From Xenorhabdus cabanillasii (lineage in GTDB: Bacteria > Pseudomonadota > Gammaproteobacteria > Enterobacterales > Enterobacteriaceae): a DNA stretch of 64,000 nucleotides. Position numbers and translations under genes: made by a program. This document shows, in pieces, positions 51,374 to 58,773 of the stretch (position 1 is its first letter; each line of letters starts with the position of its first letter). The notes beneath the pieces were generated by a model. The model did no database searches, was not told the origin of the DNA, and saw only the letters and a program-made list of their open reading frames with translations. The stretch is from assembly GCF_003386665.1 (NCBI RefSeq), contig NZ_QTUB01000001.1, positions 1,240,001 through 1,304,000 on the forward strand, in the 5' to 3' direction.

Positions 51374-51744
51374 AATGAGAGCCTTTCTTGTATGTGGATA
51401 TAAGCTGTGATCAGCCTTTATCCCATTATGGATTATTGACGATAGATGGGGATAAAATAGCGTGAGTTCAATGCTGACGCTGTATTTTAAGTCTGGCCCT
51501 TTTGGTGTATACGAAGATAATCTGTAGTTTTAAAGCTCTTTTATATTATTAGCACGTTTTAATTAACACTTTTATTGTTTAAATTTCCATCAAATTTTAT
51601 TGCTTTCTACTTCCAGTTGAGATATCAATACTGATGTTTTGAGATATCTGTCAGATATTTTATTTTTAATTGGTTGATATAAAATTAATTTTTGTTTTAT
51701 TTTTGAGATGTTGTCACTTAACTAGTTGAGATAGGTTAAACCAC

Positions 51745-52213
51745 ATGGCTCAATTTAGTCATTTTGAACTAGAGTTACTTAACCCAAATTTTGACTCACC
51801 TCTCGTTGATATAATCACAGAACTAGAATTACTCAGACATCTGCGGTTAGAAACAAATGTGCACCCAATATATTTGTACAGTTGAAAGCGGTTTTCCACA
51901 TGCTGGAAAGTCTGGGATCTGCAAGAATTGAGGGAAACCACACAACTTTAGCAGACTATGTTGAAAACAAAGTTGAAGGTACTCAAAGCTCGACAGATCA
52001 ATTGGCACAATTAAAGCAGGAGACTTGCGCCCCGTTTTACCAAACATGAAATCAGCTCAAATCACTTATCAGATAGGTAAGTTGATTGAATGTAAACTAC
52101 TCCAACCAATAGAGGATGGTGCACGTACTTATACAGCCAGTTTTTCTAACTCTTATCTGATTCGTGGTGTGATCAATGCATTACGAAAAGAAGGACTTAT
52201 CCCGGATTTGTGA
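51745..52213 (+). pseudogene. decayed Fic-family gene
   Basis: ATG at 51745 opens a Fic N-terminal pattern ([20 protein letters not shown], then [11 protein letters not shown]). After a frameshift a neighbouring frame gives [23 protein letters not shown] sequence ([20 protein letters not shown] at about 51903-51962), the Fic inhibitory helix motif. The C-terminal winged-helix end (YQIGKLIECKLLQP ... YLIRGVINALRKEG) survives in frame at 52046-52213. The central Fic core HPFxxGNGR is missing, so a large internal deletion removed the AMP-transferase. It lies between the two prlC copies. Confidence 0.75.
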
Positions 52214-52289
52214 TGACAGTGGTGACTAACAAGCCTGTCATGGTTCTGTTTTACTGGTATTTTGTTTGCCCGGCGAAGCTGGCAAATAA

Positions 52290-52317
52290 AATAAGGCGCG
52301 GGTATCAGCGCCTTATT
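52290..52317. terminator. hairpin between Fic remnant and second prlC
   Basis: Perfect 10-bp stem AATAAGGCGC / GCGCCTTATT, 8-base loop. It lies 30 bases after the prlC2 stop on the minus strand and after the Fic remnant on the plus strand. Confidence 0.75.
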
Positions 52318-52346
52318 CGTACAATTTAACAAATTAACACAAATGA

Positions 52347-54389
52347 TTATTCAGTGATGCCAAGTCTTTTCAGCAGTGCATCCAGTGATGGTTTACGGCC
52401 CCGGAAACGGATGAACAGCGTCATTGGATCCATTGAACCACCAAGAGTCAGATAATCATCAAGGAATGACTGACCGGTTGTGCGGTTGAAAATTCCTTCC
52501 TCAGAGAAGCGGGAGTAAGCGTCCGCAGCCAGCACATCTGCCCACATGTAGCTGTAGTAGCCTGCTGCATAGCTACCGTTAAAAATATGGCTGAAAGAGT
52601 TCGGGAAGCGATCATCATCCTGTGATGGAACCACAGAAACATGCTCTTCCACTGACTGATATATTGGCAGAATCTGTGCGCCTTTGGCCGGGTCATATTC
52701 AACGTGCAGGCGGAAATCAAACAGACCAAACTTCAACTGACGCAACACGAGCATAGCAGACTGAAAATTCTTCGCTGCCAGCATATTATTCAGCATTTCT
52801 TTCGGCAGAGGCTCTTTGGTTTCATAATGACCAGAGATAAATTCCAATGCCTCTGGCTCCCAACACCAGTTCTCCATAAACTGACTTGGACATTCCACAG
52901 CATCCCACGGTACACCGTTAGTGCCGGCAACATCCAGGGTTTCAACCAGGGTTAACATGGAGTGCAAACCGTGTCCGAATTCATGGAACAGCGTTTTCAC
53001 TTCAGAGTGTGTGAACAGAGCGGGTTTATCACCTACAGGCCCATTGAAGTTGCAGTTAATAAAAACGACAGGTGTCTGCAACTCACCGGAAGCAAGGCGC
53101 ATTCTGTCAACATAGCTGCTCTTCCATGCTCCGCCTCTTTTATTTGCACGGGCATAGAGATCCAGATAGCAGCTACCACGCAATATCCCTTTGTCATCAT
53201 ACAGGTCGAAGAAACGGACATCAGGATGCCAGGTTTCCACATTTTCACGCGGTTTGGCGGTAATACCATAAATGCGGCGGACAACTTCAAACAAACCATC
53301 AAGTGCACGTTGTTCAGGGAAATAAGCACGTAGCTGTTCTTCATCAAAGGAGAAATCATGCTGTTTCTGTTTTTCGCTATAGTACTTCACATCCCAGTCT
53401 TCCAGATCATCAATCCAATAGTGAGAGAAGGCAAAATCACAAAGTTCTTCCATCTCCCTTTCACCCTGACAATGAGCACGGTTGACCAGATCGTTTAAGA
53501 AATCCAGAACTTCTTTTGGTGTCTTCGCCATTTTGGTAGCGAGAGAGTTTTCGGCATAGTTCTTGAAGCCTAACAGCAGAGCGAGCTCATGACGCAGAGC
53601 GAGAATTTCCTCCATAATCGGGGTATTGTCCCATCTGCAGGCATTTGGCCCTAGCTCAGAAGCGCGAGTTATATAGGCAATATATATTTCTTCACGCAGA
53701 TCACGGTCATCAGCATAGCTCATGACAGAATTATAAATGGGGGGATCCAGTGTCAGTAACCAGCCATCCAACCCTTTCGCTTTGGCGGCGGCTTTGGCCG
53801 CGTTTTGGGTGCTTTCAGGCAAACCCGACAAATCGCATTCGTCGGTGATGAGCTTAGTCCACCCCATGGTGGCATCCAGTACATTATTGCCAAACTGGGA
53901 ACTCAGTTCAGATAAACGGGCTGTGATCTCACCGTAACGTTTTTGTTTCTCTTCCGGCAAGGCAACACCGGATAATGTAAAATCCAGCAGCTTATCTTCA
54001 ATGGTTTTGCGCTGCGATTGGGATAGCTCCCTGAATGCCGGATTTTCTTTCAGTGACTTATACGCCTGATATAATCCTTTGTGCTGTCCCATCCAAGTAT
54101 CGAACTCGGCAACCATGCGGAGGCACTGCTCGTAAGCTACCCGGAATTCCGGGCTATTCTTGACGGCATTGAGGTGTTTGACCGGAGACCAGACACGTCC
54201 AAATTGATTTTTCGCTTCAGAGATTGGTTGGCACAAATTATCCCAGGTAAATGGAGTATTTTCGGCCAGAACTTTCTCAATCACCTGACGATAGTTGGCT
54301 AACCTTTCCTTTACAGCTGGTACAACATGTTCTGCTTTAATAGAAGCAAATTTGGGTAGTCCAGAAGATTCTAGTAATGGATTAGTCAT
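52347..54389 (-). CDS. second oligopeptidase A (prlC paralogue)
   Basis: 680 residues, same length as the neighbouring prlC and collinear with it, with roughly three quarters of positions identical by eye. HEFGH is intact in [13 protein letters not shown] and so is the [14 protein letters not shown] helix, so it should be an active M3 zinc peptidase. It has extra cysteines (for example SYLDL changed to SCYLDL, ECDLSGL) and changed substrate-side residues. It arose by tandem duplication, is separated from prlC by a Fic remnant and has its own terminator and no rsmJ. Confidence 0.93.
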   Translation of the reverse strand: MTNPLLESSGLPKFASIKAEHVVPAVKERLANYRQVIEKVLAENTPFTWDNLCQPISEAKNQFGRVWSPVKHLNAVKNSPEFRVAYEQCLRMVAEFDTWMGQHKGLYQAYKSLKENPAFRELSQSQRKTIEDKLLDFTLSGVALPEEKQKRYGEITARLSELSSQFGNNVLDATMGWTKLITDECDLSGLPESTQNAAKAAAKAKGLDGWLLTLDPPIYNSVMSYADDRDLREEIYIAYITRASELGPNACRWDNTPIMEEILALRHELALLLGFKNYAENSLATKMAKTPKEVLDFLNDLVNRAHCQGEREMEELCDFAFSHYWIDDLEDWDVKYYSEKQKQHDFSFDEEQLRAYFPEQRALDGLFEVVRRIYGITAKPRENVETWHPDVRFFDLYDDKGILRGSCYLDLYARANKRGGAWKSSYVDRMRLASGELQTPVVFINCNFNGPVGDKPALFTHSEVKTLFHEFGHGLHSMLTLVETLDVAGTNGVPWDAVECPSQFMENWCWEPEALEFISGHYETKEPLPKEMLNNMLAAKNFQSAMLVLRQLKFGLFDFRLHVEYDPAKGAQILPIYQSVEEHVSVVPSQDDDRFPNSFSHIFNGSYAAGYYSYMWADVLAADAYSRFSEEGIFNRTTGQSFLDDYLTLGGSMDPMTLFIRFRGRKPSLDALLKRLGITE

Positions 54390-54717
54390 AATTAGCGCCT
54401 TATTAGTATATTTGGGGATACCGCTATCCCAAAGGGTTGGTGTTGAAAGACGGGAATAAGATATCGTGGGCTCGCTGCAAATACCGCCATTTTATGTGAA
54501 TAATTACTATTTTTTTATATCAGTGATCTGTGAAATGGCGCGATAACATCAGTGATAGGTGCAACGTCAAATAATAGGAAAGAAAAAACCAGCAAATGTT
54601 ATTGCTGGTTTCATAATCATAATAAGCAGTTAAATAAGTCTATTTCATGTTGGTTATGTCAAAAAATAGCAGGAATTGAAAATGGTAAATTCTTATCTTA
54701 ATTTCTTGAACGATTAA
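54390..54717. other. gap between prlC paralogue and effector cassettes
   Basis: About 330 bases. The prlC2 promoter lies at the left. A strong minus-strand terminator sits at 54581-54611 and closes the transcript of the small secreted-protein genes. Nothing else is seen. Confidence 0.55.
54581..54611 (-). terminator. terminator of the small secreted-protein genes
   Basis: Perfect 10-bp stem AAACCAGCAA / TTGCTGGTTT, 6-base loop, with a T-run on the minus strand, 106 bases after the LprI-like stop. Confidence 0.85.
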
Positions 54718-55044
54718 TTAAATCGGTTTTTCTATTGAGTTATAAAGCGTATCTAATTGATTAATACGTTGACGATAACTCTCCCTCAGACATGATATAT
54801 TTGCCTTACATTGCTGACGTTGTTTCAGCCATGCTTTCTGATCATCGTACATCTCTCCTGATATCCCCATAGCAAATAACCCTCGCAGAAAGTGGTATTT
54901 CACACTCATTTCGACATCCAGATCATTCAGCTTCGGGCTGGCGCAAATCGCCTTCTCATCTGACGCTCTGGCTTTCGCACAGTCAAAACTGGCAGCAAAA
55001 CTAAGTGGTGACAGAATATACAATAGTAACAGTATATATCGCAT
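54718..55044 (-). CDS. LprI-like (DUF1311) secreted protein
   Basis: 108 residues. Signal peptide RYILLLLYILSPLSFAA, then four cysteines in the LprI/YecT pattern: FDCAKA, AICASP, QQCKAN and ISCLRE. DUF1311 proteins are periplasmic; one member inhibits lysozyme. The ATG overlaps the stop of the preceding 75-residue gene by one base (TAATG), so the two are co-translated. A 20-codon stub of a second copy is present at 56468-56520 with its ATG changed to ATA. Confidence 0.85.
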   Translation of the reverse strand: MRYILLLLYILSPLSFAASFDCAKARASDEKAICASPKLNDLDVEMSVKYHFLRGLFAMGISGEMYDDQKAWLKQRQQCKANISCLRESYRQRINQLDTLYNSIEKPI

Positions 55045-55355
55045 TATTTCCCCTTATAAGGACGGCAAATAAATTCTGCGATTTTTTTAGCATCTGACCA
55101 TTTTTTTATATATTTCAACGCTGATTTATCTGTAACTTGTTTAGTAATCTGTTGTTGCAGATATATTTTCTGTTTTTGGGATAATTGTTCGGTTGGCATT
55201 TGTGCTCGTGCAAGAGCGGGTAATAATAGACCGATATTTCCCAAGTAAGTTAAGTATCTTGAGTAAAACATAATGGCATATTCCTCGTTTGAGATTAAAA
55301 AAGTATGGCATAGCTTTTGTACAAATGCCATGAAGCAGGATCATGAATATATTGC
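54989..55355. repeat. tandem duplication, right arm, copy 1
   Basis: Homologous to 56468-57080. It spans the start of the LprI-like gene, the 75-residue gene and the bases just upstream of it. Relative to copy 2 it has lost about 250 bases inside the small gene. Homology ends at GAATATATT near 55355, where the exchanged central cassette begins. Confidence 0.85.
55044..55271 (-). CDS. small secreted protein, internally deleted copy of the 158-residue protein
   Basis: 75 residues from the ATG at 55271 (MFYSRYLTYLG), chosen because the same start and GAGGA spacing occur in the paralogue at 56998. A signal peptide leads to VTDKSALKYIKKWSDAKK-like sequence shared with the paralogue. At residue 71 it jumps from ICRP straight to the last three residues KGK, so about 83 residues are deleted in frame. 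The deleted part contains the second cysteine. Function unknown; probably not fully functional. Confidence 0.75.
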   Translation of the reverse strand: MFYSRYLTYLGNIGLLLPALARAQMPTEQLSQKQKIYLQQQITKQVTDKSALKYIKKWSDAKKIAEFICRPYKGK

Positions 55356-55421
55356 TAGTGCATGAATTCCCAGCCATTAAACTAGTGTCTTTTTATATAT
55401 AGTCAGTGGTTATTCACTTTA

Positions 55422-55982
55422 TTAATCATTTATTTCCATACTGATCTGCGTTCCATCACGACTTACATACCCATTCTGACATTTTGATTCACTGCCGTCA
55501 CAAATAAATTTAATAGGAATCTGGCAATCTATATCCACATTCACAGGAGCAAAATAGGTACGCCAGCCTGTCATCATATCAATGTATGCTGTGCGCAATT
55601 CTACATCGCAGTATTTTGACTGATTATACATAATAGACCATGTAACCCATTTATCCCATGAATGGCAATGAGCAAGAAAATTATTATTATCTTCTAAGCT
55701 AAAATTTATTTCTTGTTGAGGGGCTAAGTTTATGTCATCTGATGGGCCGGCATTATACATACATTGGAATCCTGTACGTGTAATGGTTACTTTGGCAGTT
55801 TTGCTATTATTTCTGAAATGCGCGTTATAATATGCGGAAAAAACAGATGGTTTATTGATGGTTTTGTTATTTTCTATTTTATGATCATTTTGCACTATGC
55901 TGTCTTTAGTGAAAGCATTACTCGCAAAAAGTATCATACTCAAAGATAAACTGTATGCTATATATTTTCTAAGTGGTTTCAT
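55422..55982 (-). CDS. 186-residue secreted protein, central gene of cassette 1
   Basis: Signal peptide (KYIAYSLSLSMILFASNAFT), then a beta-rich domain with six cysteines (FQCMYN, LAHCHSW, KYCDVE, IDCQIP, FICDGSESKCQNG). No known family recognised. It takes the position that a PI-PLC-domain gene holds in cassette 2 while the flanking DNA on both sides is homologous, so it came in by replacement. Promoter copy at 56111-56138. An effector or binding protein is plausible; nothing more can be said. Confidence 0.75.
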   Translation of the reverse strand: MKPLRKYIAYSLSLSMILFASNAFTKDSIVQNDHKIENNKTINKPSVFSAYYNAHFRNNSKTAKVTITRTGFQCMYNAGPSDDINLAPQQEINFSLEDNNNFLAHCHSWDKWVTWSIMYNQSKYCDVELRTAYIDMMTGWRTYFAPVNVDIDCQIPIKFICDGSESKCQNGYVSRDGTQISMEIND

Positions 55983-56110
55983 GTTTATTCCCTCTATTTA
56001 AGTTAAACAAAAATTACCTAATTGATTTCAAAATACAGTGTGACAACAAGAGAATGTCGGTCAACAAAGCTGTAATTTGAAAGGTTGCTATATGGTATAT
56101 TTTATTTTTA

Positions 56111-56138
56111 AGTATAGCAGGAGTTAATGAAAGTAAAG
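56111..56138 (-). promoter_or_regulatory. promoter of cassette 1
   Basis: Minus strand: extended -10 TGC-TATACT at 56111-56119 and -35-like CTTTAC at 56133-56138, spacing 16. The identical arrangement precedes the PI-PLC gene (58574-58601), which supports function. Confidence 0.6.
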
Positions 56139-56216
56139 CTGGATGTAGAATTTTATTTGTACCGGAAAGATATGTTATTTTCTTACCGTTTTTATTTATA
56201 AGTATTTTTTCTTGTT

Positions 56217-56256
56217 AATATTATACCTCACTTTTTATTTGGCGAGGTATAATATT
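56217..56256. other. hairpin downstream of treC stub, copy 1
   Basis: Perfect 13-bp stem AATATTATACCTC / GAGGTATAATATT. The copy at 58682-58715 has G-C where this has A-T in the middle of the stem on both sides, a compensatory change. Confidence 0.7.
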
Positions 56257-56467
56257 TAAATTATATTATAAACAATATATTATGATAAAATGAAATACAT
56301 AAATAATATTGTTATGTTGAAATTAAGTATATTTTTATAAGGATTGCGTTTAATTTCCTTTTCTATTTTTTTGCTGATGATGGAGCATCACTGATGAGTA
56401 CCCGCCAATCCTGATGTGTAAGTTCAGGATCTGGAGACCAACGTTGTGTTTCATCACTTGGCTATTC

Positions 56468-57080
56468 TGGCAGCAAGACTAAGTAGTGACAGGATATGCA
56501 ATAGTAACAGCATACGTTGTATTATTTCCCCTTATTGGGAAGAACTACAGGCTCCTGCCCGGTTTGTAATTTGGGTAGATTAGTATTCTGGTACTTAAAT
56601 GAATGCGCTTTACCCATTGCATCTAATTTGCAGGAGAACCGAATATCCTTCCAGCCATCATCTGTTCTATACATACCAGTACCGACTAATTCTGAAGAAG
56701 ATTCCAGTCTTATGCTATTGGGTGAGACATCACCAAGGAAAACTTTATCGGCATCTTTGTGTTGCTGTTTAATGATGGGTAAAGCAAAAGGACGGCAAAT
56801 AAATTCTGCGACTTTTTTAGCATCTGACCATTTTTTTATATCTTTCAACGCTGATTTATCTGTAACTTGTTTACTAATCTGTTGTTCCAGGTAATTCTTC
56901 AGGTCTGGGGATAATTGTTGGGCTGATGCTTGTGCTGCAAGAGCGGGTAATAGCAGACTAAAAATCCCCAAGTAAGTCAGGTATCTTGAGTAAAACATAA
57001 TGGCATACTCCTCGTTTGAGACTCAAAAAAGTATGGCATAAGTTTTGTACAAACGCTATGAAGTAGAGTATGAATATATT
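56468..57080. repeat. tandem duplication, right arm, copy 2
   Basis: Homologous to 54989-55355. It contains the LprI-like 5' stub (ATA instead of ATG), the full 158-residue gene and the region upstream of it up to GAATATATT near 57080. Confidence 0.85.
56522..56998 (-). CDS. 158-residue secreted protein paired with the PI-PLC gene
   Basis: Signal peptide FYSRYLTYLGIFSLLLPALA ending near AQASA, mature part about 133 residues with two cysteines (FICRPF, FSCKLD) that may form one disulphide. Starts 139 bases after the PI-PLC stop on the same strand. A shortened paralogue lies at 55044-55271. Family unknown to me. A periplasmic partner or immunity protein for the neighbouring enzyme is an inference from position only. 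Confidence 0.8.
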   Translation of the reverse strand: MFYSRYLTYLGIFSLLLPALAAQASAQQLSPDLKNYLEQQISKQVTDKSALKDIKKWSDAKKVAEFICRPFALPIIKQQHKDADKVFLGDVSPNSIRLESSSELVGTGMYRTDDGWKDIRFSCKLDAMGKAHSFKYQNTNLPKLQTGQEPVVLPNKGK

Positions 57081-57136
57081 ACCATTTTATAAATATGTAG
57101 TTAATTATCAAAGAAATTAATTCCTATAAATTGTTT

Positions 57137-58453
57137 CTACTTTAACCACCAATTGATAGCTACGCATAATGTTGCTGCTATTTGATCTTTTACATTATCG
57201 ATAAGAATGATATTCGGATATGCTTTTTTTGTTATACGTGGATAAACATCATAGACTAATTCATCATTTGCGATATCTCCCAAATCCCTAATGCTATAAG
57301 AACATGTTGCTATTTGTTCAATATCTTGGGTAAGAATCCAGGATAACTCAAAATAGTGTGTTGGAGAATATTTTTCCATTTTTGCAAATTGATCTGAAGC
57401 CATTTGAAACACAGTATTTTTATTAGAGTATTTGTGATACATATTCAGTTCATTAAGGTAGTAGAATCCTTTGTTATGATATTCTTGCAAGTCAACGTTG
57501 GTTTTCTTATTTTCTACAAAGATTAAAACTGCTGAATGAGTTCCATTATCTGTTAATTCATCAAATGTTAAGTCTAAAATTTTACGGTTATTATCATGAA
57601 AATACAAATTATTAATCTGAGAGAGTTTTTTAAATAAGTTATCCCATTGTTCTTGATAAAAAGGATGATCTTTTTCCCAAAAACCTACATCTAGATCAAG
57701 AGAGTGATCAAGCCTGATTATGACTAATTCGCTGTTCATCCGTGTAAAATAGTTAATTGAACTAATCATAGAATCAATTGATTCACCATTTGCCCCTTCC
57801 CACACGAATAGAATTTCTCTATAGTGACCTGTAAAAAAGTTGCCATCTTTGAGAACAGGTCTGATATCAAAATATCTTATGCCAAATCGTAATTGCTCAA
57901 ATATATCGTTTGATTGTGTTAATGTATTGCATTCACGAACGAATGTTGTACTCGATGTCATTACACTCATTCCTGCATCGTGGGAACCGGGAATACAGAG
58001 TTTACTTATTGGATAATTTCCTAATATATTCCGATAGTCCCGCATCCAGCTCCAGCCATCTATATAAGGCCCGATGTAGCTATCTACATCACCAATAAGC
58101 ATAAAATGGATTATTTGATCAGTTCTCCAGCCAAGGCTAAATATAGTACCTTTATTAAGCGTCGTTGTTTCTAAATTTTCTAAGTAAAACTCTAGATCTA
58201 ATTGTCCAAAATTATAGTCATACTTTCCACTTATCATAAAGGTACTTTTATTAGCATCCATTATTTGATATCTTATGTCAAAGTTACAATTTTCGATATC
58301 ATTTCCGGTAAAAACAATAGCAAAAAGTTTAACACTTAACGGATCTATTGATTCAGGGAAATTACTAATATTAAAATCTTTAGAGGTACTGGATATTTTT
58401 TTCCAGACTGAATTTGTACTATTACAGAATAATAGTTTGGCAATTTCAACCAT
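57137..58453 (-). CDS. PI-PLC X-domain phospholipase-like protein
   Basis: 438 residues. Residues about 146-330 form a PI-PLC X catalytic domain: first catalytic His H158 in PGSHDAG, RYFDIRP (residues 193-199), and second catalytic His H210 in TGHY. Residues 1-145 are a beta-rich N-terminal domain of unknown type. There is no signal peptide. Bacterial members cleave glycerophosphoinositides or GPI and act on host membranes or as antibacterial effectors. Good ribosome binding site AAAAGGAG. Central gene of cassette 2. Confidence 0.88.
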   Translation of the reverse strand: MVEIAKLLFCNSTNSVWKKISSTSKDFNISNFPESIDPLSVKLFAIVFTGNDIENCNFDIRYQIMDANKSTFMISGKYDYNFGQLDLEFYLENLETTTLNKGTIFSLGWRTDQIIHFMLIGDVDSYIGPYIDGWSWMRDYRNILGNYPISKLCIPGSHDAGMSVMTSSTTFVRECNTLTQSNDIFEQLRFGIRYFDIRPVLKDGNFFTGHYREILFVWEGANGESIDSMISSINYFTRMNSELVIIRLDHSLDLDVGFWEKDHPFYQEQWDNLFKKLSQINNLYFHDNNRKILDLTFDELTDNGTHSAVLIFVENKKTNVDLQEYHNKGFYYLNELNMYHKYSNKNTVFQMASDQFAKMEKYSPTHYFELSWILTQDIEQIATCSYSIRDLGDIANDELVYDVYPRITKKAYPNIILIDNVKDQIAATLCVAINWWLK

Positions 58454-58573
58454 AATAATCGCTCCTTTTAAAAAACAATTTTTTAGTTTCTTTCGGAATA
58501 CAGTGCGACAATAGGAGAATATCAGTCAACGAAGCTGTAATTTGAAAGATGATGAGTATATGTTTTATTTTTA

Positions 58574-58601
58574 AGTATAGCAGGAGTTAATGAAAGTAAA
58601 G
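58574..58601 (-). promoter_or_regulatory. promoter of the PI-PLC gene (cassette 2)
   Basis: Minus strand extended -10 TGC-TATACT and CTTTAC at 16-base spacing, the same as in cassette 1. About 120 bases before the ATG, so a leader is expected. Confidence 0.6.
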
Positions 58602-58681
58602 CTGGATGTGGAATTTTTTTGTGCAGGAGATATCTGTTGTTTTTTTACTGTTTTTATTTATAAGTTTTTTTTCTGTTTAAT

Positions 58682-58715
58682 AATATGCCTCACTTTTTAT
58701 TTTGTGAGGCATATT
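58682..58715. other. hairpin downstream of treC, copy 2
   Basis: Perfect 12-bp stem AATATGCCTCAC / GTGAGGCATATT, 10-base AT loop, 59 bases after the treC stop. No T-run on the minus strand, so an RNA-end stabiliser or weak terminator of treBC. Confidence 0.65.
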
Positions 58716-58773
58716 GTTCTGGTTATCATATAAACAATATATTATGATGAAATGAAATACATAAATAATATTG

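Larger units (their letters stand above)
56032..56459. repeat. tandem duplication, left arm, copy 1 with treC stub
   Basis: Homologous to 58498-58923: promoter, hairpin and the last about 148 bases of treC (56312-56459). The treC part has a 2-base deletion and no function; it shows that the duplicated unit was copied from a place directly downstream of treC. At 56460-56467 the sequence jumps to the LprI-like stub. Confidence 0.88.
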
